From contig JAYKKT010000086.1 of assembly GCA_036023115.1 (NCBI GenBank), forward strand, positions 17,251,501 to 17,315,500: a stretch of 64,000 nt of DNA. The letters are read 5' to 3'. The notes under the pieces are model-generated. The model was not told where the DNA came from and searched no databases. It worked only from the letters and a program-made list of their open reading frames with translations. This DNA is from Brasenia schreberi. Lineage: Eukaryota > Streptophyta > Magnoliopsida > Nymphaeales > Cabombaceae. Positions 39,946 through 52,623 of the stretch are shown here, piece by piece. A program made the position numbers and the translations under genes. How positions within the stretch are numbered: position 1 is the stretch's first letter; every line of letters begins with the position of its first letter.

Positions 39946-40367
39946 TTAGGAAATAAGTGGTGGAAATCGGGAAGTTTAAAGCTTGCATGTAGAAGAAATT
40001 CAGTTTTTTCTAATTCAATACTTGACTTCTTTTTTAATTTTCTTTTTTATTAGTTTAGACTTACCTTTCTTTATACTCTTCTTTTCTAAGTTTTTGTCTT
40101 TGAAAACAATAATGTCGTTTGTAAATTACTTTTTCTTTCATTCTTGGCGCTTATTACTCACAGTGTTTGGTGTACTTTCCCGGCAGTCCACATTCGAGTG
40201 CCACGCTATCGCGGGAGATCACTGAACCGGGGTTGAGTCCCTTATATACATTTACGTATTTTGTTTAGGAACTTCTCTTAGTTATATAATAAGCAATTGT
40301 TTGTGACTCGCATAGGTGTGTTTAGGGAGTCTATGTGAGGGATGGATGATTAGGATCCGCGGACTGC
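39946..40367. other. Non-coding DNA
   Basis: Nothing recognised. Confidence 0.4.
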
Positions 40368-40598
40368 TTATTTGAGTCTAGTTGTCATTTGGTCCATTAT
40401 TTGTGTTGGAGGATCCGTTTCAATTTGGTGTGGTAGAGTATATAAGCTCTCTTTGAGCTCTTGTAATAGAGGATCAACATAATGAATAAAAGTCCTACCT
40501 TTGAAATCGTCTTTTTGTTCTTCTCTAAGAATAAGAAGATATGTATCAAGCTCTATCACTACCAAGTCATGCTCCTCCAACCAGCATTGAACCTTAAG

Positions 40599-42218
40599 TC
40601 AGCATGCTCTCGTAGTCCCCACCACTCCCCTAGGTATCGAATTCACCATCTTTACCTCTTGATTCGAGATTGTGACCATCAATCCCATAGAACGTGTTGT
40701 GGTGGGTGATATCCATGAATGTGTTATCCTATAATCAATGAATGCTTGCACGACATATCGACTCACCCAAACCTCCATGTATATGGCTCTTTGATGCGGC
40801 TCAACTCTCACTTGTATGATACTCAAGAAGTAATAAGAGACCAATTAAGTCTCATCCTGGTTTTTATCCCTAACTAACCCTATATAGAAAGGAATTGCCT
40901 AAGTGATGTTAATACCATCATCAACCCAAGGCTCCTCATCATCGGTTATCACCGAAACAGGCTTAGCCTTGTTGGGGTACTCTCTCATCAAGTGTGACCC
41001 TTGCCAATTTAGCAAAGGCCTATATTTCAGTAAATCATCGGTTGGACGAGGTTTTCAGCTACCTAAAGAAGTACTCAGTTGCTGCCCCAAAGACACATCC
41101 AACTGACCACCTTGTCTCTAGTATGTGCCTTTTGGGGGTTAACTAGGTGCATTGCCACTTGGCCAACTATATCCTTGCCACCTATGTAGGCTCCTCCTCC
41201 ATTTGACTGCCTTAAGTCCACAAAGGATTCCGTCACGGTCATGACCTTCAACAAACTCATGGGGTTTTATGATGTAACTCAATTTTTGCCAATTGTTACA
41301 AACTATCCTTGAATTGTTTCAGTTTCTCCACCTTTGACATGTCTTGTATCTCCAATAATAGGCTGTTAAATTTTTACATATTCATGAATAGATCCATTTT
41401 GTCTCAACTATCGAAGATAATCTCATGCATGACAACTATTATTGGTAGGTAGGAATCGTCTTTGCAACTCCACCTTAAGCTGAACTCATGAAGAGATGGC
41501 TCTCGTTCTTGTTCGCATGTCAAGATTTGGTGTGTCCTCCAGCAAAGTTTTGCATCTCCTCTCAAGAACATGACTACAACTACTAGTTACTTGGTATTAA
41601 GGACTAATATTGCCTGAAATTATTATTCCATATCTTTTATAAAGTTCTCTACCATCATCCAATCTCGAGTACCATCAAAAGAATAAGGATCCAGCACATT
41701 CACCTTCCACACATAACTATTTTGGATGGGAATAAGGGTTGTAGTGGCACTTGTGCTAATAATACCTGTATGATAATTTGGAAGAGTAGTAAGTGGCAAT
41801 GGAGTTGATTATGTGGCTGCTCTCAATGTACAAAACTCTGGTCAACCTTTCCCAACTGCTGAAGTATGTGCACAAGAATAGCCTCCATGACAGTTTTGTA
41901 TGATCACTAGGAGGTTTTTCCTCTAAATTAAAGCTAGAACCTATAGTTATCTCTCGAGTCATCTCTATAGGAGCATGGGTAAGAGGCATCAAAATACTTG
42001 CCTCATAAATCTATAATAATAAAAGATATTGTACTTCGTGTGTGAATTGATTCACTGGTCACCTCATGACCATTTTGGAAAGATGAATTGCACAAGAGAG
42101 GGATAGCTAATTGGTTCACTGGTCACCAACCGAGCCATATTGCGAGGGTTCCATGCTTCATTTTAGGACCAACAGAAACCAAACAAGATACAATCATCGA
42201 GCGAGTTCCGATGATAGA
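40599..42218 (-). pseudogene. Gypsy gag and protease remnant
   Basis: On the minus strand, gag-type sequence lies at about 41,540-41,720 (SFDGTRDWMMVENF, FLRGDAKLCWRTH) and the remains of a zinc knuckle near 40,960-41,020 (GSHLMREYPNKAK), which has lost its Cys pair. A protease-like block at 40,599-40,844 reads FIDYRITHSWIS where D-S-G-A-T-H-S-F-I is usual. Nothing recognisable of reverse transcriptase or integrase follows. The piece lies immediately inside the LTR starting at 42219, as its gag-proximal side should, so that LTR can serve as its 5' LTR. Confidence 0.6.
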
Positions 42219-42690
42219 TGTTAGTGCCACACACTAACTATCCCTTCAAACTACTAATGAATGAATATTATGCAAAGATAAAAAAAATTTAAAAACAAAC
42301 AAAAACATAAACTTGCATATCTCTTTAAGCATGAATCCAATGAACACAAGGGATATCAAACCTCAAAGAAGGTTCCTTTATTAGTAAAAGAATAGCCAAT
42401 CAATACAAAATAGGAAGAGGAGTTTGAGCGACAAAGGCAATGGCACCGCTCGACGGCCGAAACCATGTGTTGCTCTGCCTTATACTCCAAGAGTAGCAAG
42501 ATGACTATTGAGCAGCTAGGGAGTCTCAGACTCCACCTAGCTCATGCCTAGCGCTTCTTGCTCTCTCTCAAAGTAATAATAGTTGACTAACCCTAGTCCT
42601 AGGCTACTCGGTTCCCTTATATAGAGGGGGAACTAGTTACATGGTTTCTAGTGTGGAATAAATCGAACTCAACTCTATATAAGCATCCTA

Positions 42691-45600
42691 CACCAAACAA
42701 ACAACAACAACAACAACTAAGCCTTTTCCCATACTAGACGGGGTCGACTACATAGATTCTTTGTTTCCACATAGCTCTATCTTGTGCCATGTTAGCAATT
42801 AAGATCATTCTTTATTGTTTCTTTCCTACACTTTTGTGGTTGTCCTCTATCTCTTTTAATACTTTCCAAATTTACTTTCTCATACCTTCTTACAGGTTCT
42901 TCTTCTGATCTTCTTTCTATATGTCCAAACCATCTTAAACGATATTCTCTCATTTTATCCTCTATTGATGTCACTCCTAATTTGTTTCTAATAACCTCAT
43001 TATGTATACGGTCTTTTCTTGTATGACCACTCATCCATCTCAATATCTTCATTTCTGTCACAGACATCTTTTGTACATGTTGATGGTTAATTGCCCAACA
43101 CTCAGAAACATAAAACATGACAGTTTAATTGCTGCTCTATAATATTTACCTTTTAACTTTAATGGTATCTTCTTATTACAAAGAATACATGATGCTCCTC
43201 TCCATTTTAATCAACCAGCATTAATTCTATGCGTAACATCTCCATAAATTCTTCCATCACTCTAAAAAATTGACCCTAGGTATTTAAAACTTTTCTTTTG
43301 GGGATGCAATGTGTGCCAATTTTAATTTTTATGTCCTCTCAAGTAACCAAATGATCAAACTTACATTCCATATATTTTGTCTTTGTTCTAGTAAGTCAAA
43401 GGCCTTTGCTTTCTAAAGCTTCTCTCCATAGTTCCAATTTTCTATTAACTTTTTCCTTGGACTCCTCCACTAACACAATGTCATCTGCAAATAACATACA
43501 CCAAGGTAGTTCATCTTGAATATGTTTTATTAACTCATCAATCACCATCATAAATAAGCATGGACTTAAAGTTGATCCCTGATGTAACCCAATATTAACT
43601 TCAAAGAAGTCTATCATTCCTTCATGAGTCCTCACACATGTTTTTGCCCCATAATATATGTCTCTTATAAGGTTAATATATGTCAATAAGATACCTCTTT
43701 TTTTCTAAGGTTCTCCAAAGAACCTCACTCGGTATCCAATCGTAAGTTTTTCTAGATTAATAAATATCATGTGAAGGTTCTTTCTTTTTTGTTCTAAAAT
43801 GTTTTATAAGATGTCTCAAAAGGTGAATCACATAAATAGTAGATTTGACTGACATGAATCCAAATTGGTTCTCTGTTGTACTTGATATTTCTCTTAACTT
43901 ATGTTTGATAATTCTTTTCCATAATTTCATAGTATGACTCATTAACTTGATACCTCGATAATTCGTACAATTCTGAATGTCTCTTTGTTCTTATATATGG
44001 GTATAAGTGTACTTGCTCTCCATTCCTCGGGCATCTTTTGGTTTATCCATATTTCATTAAATAGTCTCGTGAGCCAAGTAATTCTTATTTCTCCTAGTAT
44101 TTTCCAAACTTCTATAGGAAGTCCTACCAATTTACCACCCTTCATATGTTTAAGAGCCTCTTTGACTTCATTCTTTTGAATACGTCGATAGAAATTGTAG
44201 TTTATATATTTTTCTGATTTGCCATCTATTTCTTATATCATCATTTACTACTAGAATTTTTTCATCCTCGTCTTTGATGCATCTCACTGAATTAAGATCT
44301 TTAGTTTTCTTATCTCTAGCCCTAGTTATCCTAAAAATATCTCTTTCAGCCTCTTTTGAGTTGAGTTTTTTTATATAAATCCTTTCAATTTTAGCTTTTG
44401 CTTCACTGATGGACTTTTTCGCTTCCTTATTTGCTTTCTTATAAGCTTCTAAAGTTTCACTAGTTTTCTTAGCATAATGTAATTTATAACATGCCCTCTT
44501 TACCTTGATTTTATTTTGCACTACTTCGCTCCACCACCAAACTTCTTTTTGTATCGGTACACCTCCCTTAGATTCACCTAACACATCTTTGGCCACTTTC
44601 CTAATATGTATAGCCATATTGTTCCACATAACACAAGGTGTACCAACATAATTCCAAGCATCTCCTTAAAGGACTTTTTGTTTAAATATGTCTTCTTTCT
44701 CGCTTTTAAGGTTCCACCATTTAGTCTGAATAGCTCGATGCACTCTTTTCTTCTTTGTCTATTTTTTATTTATAAATCCCTAACTAAAAGACGATGTTGA
44801 GTAGTTAAACTTTCTCTTGGGATTACCTTTCAATCTTTATAACATGCTCTATCTTTTCTTCTACAAATAAAGTAATCAATTTGTGTTTGTGATAAGCTAC
44901 TCTTAAAAGTAATTAAATGTTCATCTTATTTTTTAAAGATTGTATTGACTATAAAGAGATCAAATGCCATAGTAAAATTTAAAATCTCCCCACCTTCTTC
45001 ATTTATATCCCCAAAACCAAAGTTTCCATAAATATCTTGATATCCTAATACCTCTTTACCGATATGCCCATTTAAGTCACCTCCTAAACAAATCATCTCC
45101 CTTTGTGGAATTCTTTAAATCACATTATCTAACTCTTCCCAAAAAGTTGTCTTTATACTATATGTTAGGCCTACTTAGGGTGCATAAGCACAAACTATAT
45201 TCAAAACCTTTGCTCCTAACACTAATTTCAACGTCATGATTCGGTCACTATATTGTTGTATGTCTACTACATTATCCTTTAAATCTTTATTTATGATAAT
45301 ACCAACTCCGTTTTGAGCATTTTCCTTACGTGAGTACCATAATTTAAAACTTGTATCTTCTATCTCTTTGTTTTTTCTCCAACCCACTTTGTATCTTGTA
45401 AAAATAGAATATGAATCTTTCTCCGAATCATAGTATCTACCACTTCCATTAGATTATTGGATAATGTTTTGATATTCCAAGAACCAATACGAATCTTATT
45501 ATCTAGAACTAGCTTCCTTATCCCCGCATCCATCCATATTGAAAATGTAGAGACCGTCTCTGTAAATTATTCACTATATTTGGGTAGCAACATAGCAGGA

Positions 45601-45907
45601 ATAACTTCTTTACCCACACCTATCCATGATGTGAAAACTCTCTCTGCAATTAATTCACTACATTCAAGTGAAAATGTAGTGGCCCTTACTTACTTATCAT
45701 TGCATTCAAGCTATACAGTGCGTCATTAGGCGGAAACACCCCAAAGCAATGCTTATAATTTGTGTAATGCATAGTATAAAAATCAGACAAAGTTTTATGT
45801 TGGCTATCGGAAGCCTAACACAACCCTCCTCCTTTATCCGGGCTTGGGATGGGCAATGCAGGGGTGATCCCTCCCTTACAATGGCGGTGTTCCTCCACCA
45901 AACAAAC
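42691..45907 (-). mobile_element. Full-length RTE-clade LINE with target duplication
   Basis: The element is 42703-45895 (3,193 bp), flanked by 12-bp direct repeats CACCAAACAAAC (42691-42702 and 45896-45907). The 3' end on the minus strand finishes in (GTT)n, as RTE elements do. The 5' end contains the AGGAGGAGGGTTGTGTTAGG sequence common to plant RTEs. The length equals that of complete plant RTE elements. It is inserted in the LTR of an older gypsy element. Confidence 0.9.
42792..45400 (-). pseudogene. RTE endonuclease/reverse-transcriptase ORF, broken
   Basis: It reads right to left. The apurinic-type endonuclease is at 45,387-45,060 (NGVGIIINKDLKD, LNIVCAYAP, then ICLGGDLNGHIGKE with the metal-site Asp). 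A basic linker lies at 44,629-44,168. Reverse transcriptase is at 44,145-43,396 with MPEEWRASTLIPIYKNK, GLHQGSTLSPCLF and the catalytic FADDIVLVEE. The C-terminal domain is at 43,118-42,792 (ECWAI, MKILRWMSGHTRKD, YRLRWFGHIERR, RGQPQK). The domains are in order and complete but spread over several frames with stops, so a normal ORF of roughly 1,000 residues is not produced. The catalytic Asp pair is intact. Confidence 0.88.
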
Positions 45908-46106
45908 CTAGAATTAAATTTCCTAAACATGATCCGTCTCAATCTAAACAAGAACCCAACTCATGTATATCCATGTGAGACCCTCAAGTCACTCGCAACC
46001 CAAAATGCATAAGTTGGTCCAAATATAGTAAAATCAAGAAACCTCCTAGTCTTAGAGCCCGTTCTTGTACATGCCCCAATGGGATGTTGGTCTTAATGCT
46101 GTTACA

Positions 46107-49084
46107 TCTCTCCCCCACAAGTGTTCGGACTCATCCTTGAGGTCGTGATAATTCTGCACAAAATGATCATACTCTCACAATTTGTGATAGGAACTGAATC
46201 TTCCTCCTCGGGTCCTCTACCAATCGAACAAATCAAATATCAAGTTATCTGCCTAGGTCCAATGCCTCTAATCTCATTAGCAATGATCCCACCCACTCTA
46301 TCAATGTCCTCAAATCCATAGGTGGTCATTTTACCCTCCTCATGGGATCATCATATAGTGGCTTGAGCCGACTCACATAGAATACAAAATAAACCTTGAG
46401 TTGCACAGGTAGTAGTCCATAAGCAACAAATCCAATCCATTTGACTACCTTGAATGGTCTATCAAATCATGGCTTAATGGCCTAATGCATGCTCCTTGAC
46501 ATTACACAAACATACTCGATCTCTAACATTGAACTAATGCTCACATCTATGGTGATTTACACAAGTAATCATATGTGCACGACCTCTCTCAAGAGAGGCC
46601 TTAGCCTCCTCCAACAACTTGTCACTCCTCTAAGAGCACATCCTTGGTCTTTCGACTATCATAAGTAAGTGGATGCCTATCCTGTATATGGATCTCAAAT
46701 GGGAGATCGGAGTTAACCAGCATCAAGACCGACTTTTCCACAATTGCCCTCTTAAACTCTACAAATGTGTGATCATGATGGTCACTCCAAACTCAAGAAA
46801 CCAACTTCTTTGGTAGCTTTATCAAGGGGCTACAATCTTTGAGAAGCTCTAGGTGAACCGATGATAATAATTGGCTTGTCCCAAGAAACTCCTCAACTCG
46901 ATCAAACCATGAGGCAACTCCCACTCATCAATAGCATGGACCTTTTATTAGTCTATCTTCAAAAGTTTGCAGCTAACAATATGGTTCCTATCTGACAATT
47001 TTACACTTCTCCTTATTGACATAGAGAGAATGCTCTCCAAGCCTTGTAAAGACCATTTTAAGATGCTCAACATGCTCAACTAATTTCCTGCTATACATGA
47101 CTATACAAAACAAGTATCTAATAAGCTATGTAAAAACCTCATTCATAAGCCTACTAAAGATTGTTATGGTATTCGTGAGCCCAAATAGCATCAACAAAAA
47201 CTTGTAAGACCCAAAAAGAATAATCATAAGTCTTCTCCTCATCATAAGGAGCAATCTGCACCTACCAATAAATAGATGGTCGGTCCATCTTAATAAACCA
47301 CCTAGTACTGCTTAGGCGATCAAATAAATCAACAATTAAGATAAGGGAACATTAATCCCACATAGTAATCTTATTCAATGTCCTGTAGTCCACACATACA
47401 AATTGATAATCTTGCTTTTCTTGAATAGAATGGGAGAACCATATGGGCTCTTCTAAGGATGAATCATACCTACTTCAAGTAACTAACTAAGTTGGTGCCT
47501 TAACTCGATTGACTTAGAAGGTCTATCCAATAGGCCCATCAACAAGGTGGTTGTACATTTGGTGTGAACATAATCGCATGATCTATCTCATGTCTTTGTG
47601 GTAGCCTTTTAAGAAATTCTAAAGGCATCATCTCATGAAACTTGATCGAGACACCTTGCACAACACTTAGAATAGGTGTTGTGTCAATAAAAGGCTCCAC
47701 CGCTAAATTCACAACAAGAAGTGTCAACAACCCCTTCTTGAGGTTTGCTCTACTTGGATAGATAAGAAGGTGATGAAGGCAGTGACAATAAATGGTAACT
47801 CAGTTGGAGGTAGTGGTGGCTTGGGTAAAGGTATGGTAGGGCGGAACCACATGATTGTGATTGGCATAGGAGCATGCGTAGGGTGTGTTTGATGCATGGC
47901 ATAGGGGCACCAAAAGATGTAGGGAATGACACATGGGTGCTAGCACTAGTCCTTGTGCTACGAGTGGGTGACAATCCAATCGAGGTTTGCTATTATGCAC
48001 TAGGGGTCTGCCAGGGTTTGACCTAGTGTTGTTGCTAGATGGCAGGGGTGATGAGTTGCATCCCAACCGACTATGGGGTGCAACTAGACCAACTTGGGCT
48101 TTCTTTGAATTATACTAATGTACAAAGCTCGATTGAATCTCATCAACATACATAACTCTACCCAAATGAGGTACTGGAAGGGCCTTGGCTCTACGAAGAA
48201 CATTAATACCAAGAATCAAAGAGAAATTATCAAGAATTACGAAGAAGTCCATGTAACCCATCCAAGGTTCAACCTGAATATGCATGGCTATGGCCATGCC
48301 ATCAATGCCTTTGACTACAATATTTACTATCTTCAATATCTTATATGTAGCAACTATCCATAGACCCAAGGTTCTTACCAAAGGAGACACAAGAATAGAG
48401 TGAGAAATTTTACAATCTATCATTTGAAGAATTATATGAATGGCCAAGCATACTTCTACCACATCAAAATTAGCCTCATAGGTCTCCTACTATCAATATA
48501 TTGAGTAGCAAGAATGGTGTGGCAATAACATCATCCGCGGCCTTAGAAGGTGGCTCTTCTGACACCACATTGGTTGCAACTTGATTAGGATAATTTTATG
48601 CATAGCGTAGTCCACTACACTCAAATCAACCCTGGCCATGTGTAGCTTGACTCGCCACCCCAATTTGGCATCACCCTCTAAGTATAGAACGACAGTCAAT
48701 AATCAATCCTCCTTTGGTGTCCTCATATACTCTATTTGCTTGTTGTCCTAAACCCCATACAATTGCTTGGGTTGAAGCACTTTATGATGTCTAGAAAGTG
48801 GGAGAACATGAGCAGTTGAAGGTGACTTCTCCATAGGCCTCATTAAAGTTTGTAATGCATCGGTTGTAAGAAGAACAGGGGTGTATTGCTCGAAGAACTT
48901 TGACTAGCTCTATTACTATGGGCCATATCCAATTCACCTTGTAAATAAATAATGTGGGGTTCCAAGAAAGCCATGTGATCCTCCAAAGCTTAAGTGTAGG
49001 ATTCCATGACATAGGATGCTGGCCAAGGGACCAAATAGCATGAGAATGAGTTTGCACTATTGCCAGACCCGACCTTTTCTATAT
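46107..49084 (-). pseudogene. Gypsy gag-pol remnant, integrase core deleted
   Basis: From right to left: gag at 48,493-48,699 (VVLYLEGDAKLGWRVK) and the protease end at 48,115-48,462 (VILDNFSLILGINVLRRAKA). Reverse transcriptase is at about 47,000-47,740 (FLKRLPQRHEIDHAI, ELRHQLS, GMIHP*KSPYGSPILF, FGLTNTITIFSRLMN, VEHVEHLKMVFTRL), then the RT-RNase H link at 46,850-46,950 (LRSFLGQANYYHRF). The YLDD active site expected near 47,100 is lost (RYLFCIVMYSRKL). After the start of RNase H the sequence jumps to the integrase C-terminus (FKVVKWIGFVAYGL, VFYVSRLKPLYDD) near 46,340-46,450, so the integrase core is missing. There are many stops. Confidence 0.78.
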
Positions 49085-49620
49085 TTTTTTGTTATTAAAC
49101 CTATGAATTGAATATATATCTCTAAATAAAATATTTAATAATAGTTCATAAACAAATAATAAAGTGTCCTACCTTATGATGAATAAATATAAAAAACAAG
49201 CTAGTTTAACAAAGTGAAATCAAATGACATCAAATGGGAAGCCTAAAATCTATCAAACTGGACTACGCCGATCACGCCGAATCAAATGGAAAGCCATGTT
49301 TTGCCTGGATCTAACCTCCAAGAGTAAAATGATGAAGACTGAACAACTAGGGAGTCCCCGACTCCACCTAACTCATGCCTAACACCTCTCTCTCCCAAAG
49401 TGATAACATCTTACATTAAACAAATCAATAACTAGATTCTCTATTAAATCGAATATGATCTAACTTAATTCAAACAAGAACCTAGCTCATGTGCATCCAT
49501 GTGAGACCTCAAGTAACTCGCAACTCAATCAAGAAACTCACAATACATAAACTGGTTCAAATGTAGTGAAATAAAAAAAACCTCCTAAACTCACAAATAA
49601 AGTTGTAGAAGCTCTGTTAG
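49085..49620 (-). repeat. Gypsy LTR, right copy
   Basis: Homologous to the split LTR at 42219-46106. The first ~35 bp and the primer site expected at its left edge have decayed, so both ends are approximate. Confidence 0.6.
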
Positions 49621-49798
49621 AAAAAGTTTTTTCTAAAATCCAAATCCTTAGGCTTTCTTGAAGAAACATCACAAATGATGGTAAAATATCCCTTACATTT
49701 CTTAGTAAGATCTTGCTTATTGATGAAGCAAGTTGCAGACTTTCGCAGACTTAGTTGAGTCTTGAAAATGCTTTAATAGTTCATGGAGACACATGAAG

Positions 49799-52623
49799 TA
49801 TTGGGTTCCTCCTCACGTGGAGGAGGTGGATCCACCTTATTAATGAGGTGAGAGAGAAAGAGAAAAAGGTAGAGAGAGTTGTGGTGGCATGACTTATAAT
49901 TTCATCATGTTTTATGTGTATTGCTATTTACTTTGGGCAGTAACTTTTAATTCCTCTAATGTCAGTGTTCTCTTTCATTTGCAGCAAGTAGAGTTTATGT
50001 TATTCATATTTTTTGCTTTGAGGGAGTTGTATAACAAGTGAAAATCTGGTTTTTCTTTCATTTCTTAGAGCAACCAAATTGAAGTAATTTTTTCAGTTCT
50101 TTGGGCCATTCAATATCAAATTACCACAAGTGAAAAGGAAAGATGAAAGATTTATTATTTGTGAAAAAATTACATTTACCAAGATTTGCTGCCAAAAGCC
50201 GAGGCTAAATCTGATGAAGATTGGAGCTTTTGAGCATGAGATGGTTTGTGGCTTTATTCTAAGAATGGGTAGATGATAATGTTTTGAATCATATTGCTAA
50301 TGACTCACATGCCTAGAACTTTGTGGGAGAAGCTTGAGACCTTGTATGCCTCCAAGTCTGGGAACAATAAATTGTTTTTGTTGAAGCAAAGTGCTATGAA
50401 CTTGAGTTACAAGGATGGTAGTTCTATCTCTCGATCACTTGAGTGATTTTCAAGGATGCTTTGACCTATTATTTGGCATGGGTGTGAAATTTGAAGATGA
50501 AATTTTGGGACTTTGGTTGCTTAATACTCTACCCGATTCTTGAGAAAATCTCGTAGTCACTTTGACTAGTTTTGCTCCCGGAGGTGTTGTGACCATGAAT
50601 TATGTAAAGACCGTTGTTTTGAATGAAGAAGTCGACGACGAACTCAAGTGCAGGCATCCTCTTCACAATCGAGAGGTTTTGTTTCGAAAAGGGGGAGAAG
50701 CATGAGAGGATCAGGGACAAGGCAATAGAGGCAAAAGCAAGAGTAGAAGCAAATCAAGGTCTAAATACAAAAACCTTGAGTGTGACTATTGTGGTAAAAA
50801 AGGGCATGTCCCAAGGTTCTGCTACCAATGGAAAAAGGAGAACAAGAAGTAACAAGGCAAACAACAAAAGAAGGATAATGATAATGATGATCGTGTTGCC
50901 ACCACTACCGGATGAGATCTTGTGATTATCTGTAATGAGAATTTGATTAATGTTGCTTGTGATGAGACCAAATTTGGGTTGTTGACAAGTGGTGCTTGTT
51001 TTCATGTGACATCTAGGAAGGATTTCTTCACATCTTATACTCCCGGTGATTATGGGGTTTTGAAGATGGGTAATGATGGTATGTTAAAGGTGATTGGCAT
51101 TGGCAATGTTTGTTTGGTAACCAAGAATGGACAAAGTTGATTTTGAAGAATGTCGACACGCACTAGACATCGTTGCATCCGATTTACGCTAGTGTTCTTG
51201 ATGATGATGGCTATTTTAGTACCTTGGTGGTGGACAATGGAAACTCTCCAAGGGTTCTTTGGTCAGGCACATGGAAAGAAGTGTTCAGGTTTGTACCGAC
51301 CAAAGCTTAGTTTCTGTTGATGTTGTTAATATACCGAGCGTGATAATCAAGTCAAAGTTATGACATAAGAGACTTAGCCACATTAGTGAGAAGGCATTGA
51401 AAATAAACTTGTTAGAAGTCGTGATGTTATCTTTGTGGCAGATCAAACGATTGAAGACATTAATAAGGACGAGAAGGCATAATCTTCATATAAATGACTT
51501 AGTTGACTTTGATCCAATCATAGAATGTCACATACTTGATGCAGTCGAGTCTACTAGTCATGATGTTGTGGAGAGTCATACTCCAGATGATGAGCTTACA
51601 ATTCTACTTAGGCAATCAATGAGACATCATATTCCATACACTTGTTATTCACTAGAAGAATATGTTTTCTTACTAACGGGAGAGAAGTAGAGTATTATAC
51701 AAAGGCCATGGAGAGTGAGCATAGTAAAGAGAATTAGAATGCTGTGAAGTAGATTTTGTGTTATTTTTGTAGAACTTCTAGACTGAAACTTTATTTTGAA
51801 TATGCAAAACATATTCTTTGTAGCTATAAAGATTCAGATATAGGTAAAGATATTGATTCAAGTAAGTCTACTTCTAGATATTTAATTATCTTTGTAGGGG
51901 GAGTTGTAGCTTGGCAATCAAGATTGCAAAAGTATGTTGCATTATCTGCTATGGAAGTAGAATTCTTTGCTATTATAGAAATGTACAAAGAATTGATTTG
52001 GATGAAGAAATTTATGCATAAACTTAGTTTTACTCAAGATAGGTATGTCTTATTTGGTGATAGTTAGAGTGTTATATCTCTTCGAACGAATTATACTTTT
52101 CATGATAGTTTAATCATATTAATGTGAGGTATTATTAGATATAGGATATAGTGAAATCGAAATTATTGGAGCTTGAGAAGATTCACATAGATGATAATGG
52201 GTCAGACATGTTGAGTAAGACTCTGTCACGAGGAAAATTATAAGCTTCCTACTTGATTGGTGGTTTGTTAATCACCTCTCGGAGGAGGAGTTTGTTAGGT
52301 TCCTCCTCACGTGGAGGAGGTGGACCCACCTCATTAATGAGATGAGAGAGAAAGAGAAAAAGGATGGAGAAGAGTTGGTGTGTAATGGCTTGTAATTTTA
52401 CCATATTTCAGGGCTATTACTATTTGCTTTGAGCGGTGGTAACCTTTAATTTCTCCAATGTAGGTGTCCGCTTTCATTTGCAGTCAATAGGGTTTATGTT
52501 TTTCAAGATTTTTGCTTTAAGAAGGTTTATAAGACATGCAAATCTAGGTTTTTCGCTTTATTTTTCTTTGAGTAACAACGAAACTGAAGCAATTTCTTTG
52601 ATTCTTTTGGCCATTCGATATTT
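49799..52623 (+). mobile_element. Deleted Ty1/copia element between two LTRs
   Basis: LTRs are at 49799-~50116 and 52293-~52623. They share GGTTCCTCCTCACGTGGAGG, GAGAGAGAAAGAGAAAAAGG and many later blocks, and are clearly diverged. The right LTR starts TGTTAGG after a purine tract (GGAGGAGGAG at 52281-52290). The left LTR's TG has mutated to TA. The total is about 2.8 kb against the usual 4.5-5 kb, so much of pol is missing. No target duplication found. Confidence 0.8.
50117..52245 (+). pseudogene. Copia gag-pol remnant, RT and integrase mostly deleted
   Basis: Gag pieces lie at 50,300-50,640. A complete zinc knuckle CDYCGKKGHVPRFC is encoded at 50781-50822. The protease region at about 50,975-51,030 reads LLTSGACFHVT, where the catalytic Asp of D-S-G is Thr. 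The pre-integrase RLSHISEKAL follows at about 51,370. The integrase core and reverse transcriptase are absent. RNase H is at 51,756-52,067 with SRLQKYVALSAMEVEFFAI and KELIWMKKFM. A coding tail ends near 52,240 (DMLSKTLSRGKL). Internal stops abound. Confidence 0.8.

Larger units (their letters stand above)
42219..46106 (-). repeat. Gypsy LTR split by an RTE LINE
   Basis: The LTR consists of 42219-42690 plus 45908-46106. On the minus strand it begins TGTAACAG at 46106, directly after a polypurine tract (GTGGGGGAGAGA at 46107-46118), and ends GGCACTAACA at 42219. The same blocks occur in the LTR at 49.1-49.6 kb (CTAGGGAGTC..GACTCCACCTA, TCATGCCTA, CATGTGAGAC, CTCAAGT). The 3.2 kb between the two halves is the LINE, with its target duplication. 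Confidence 0.78.

Noticed and set aside
44606..46321. Plus-strand frames of 64-90 codons
   Set aside because: Opposite-strand shadows of the RTE coding region or the gypsy LTR.
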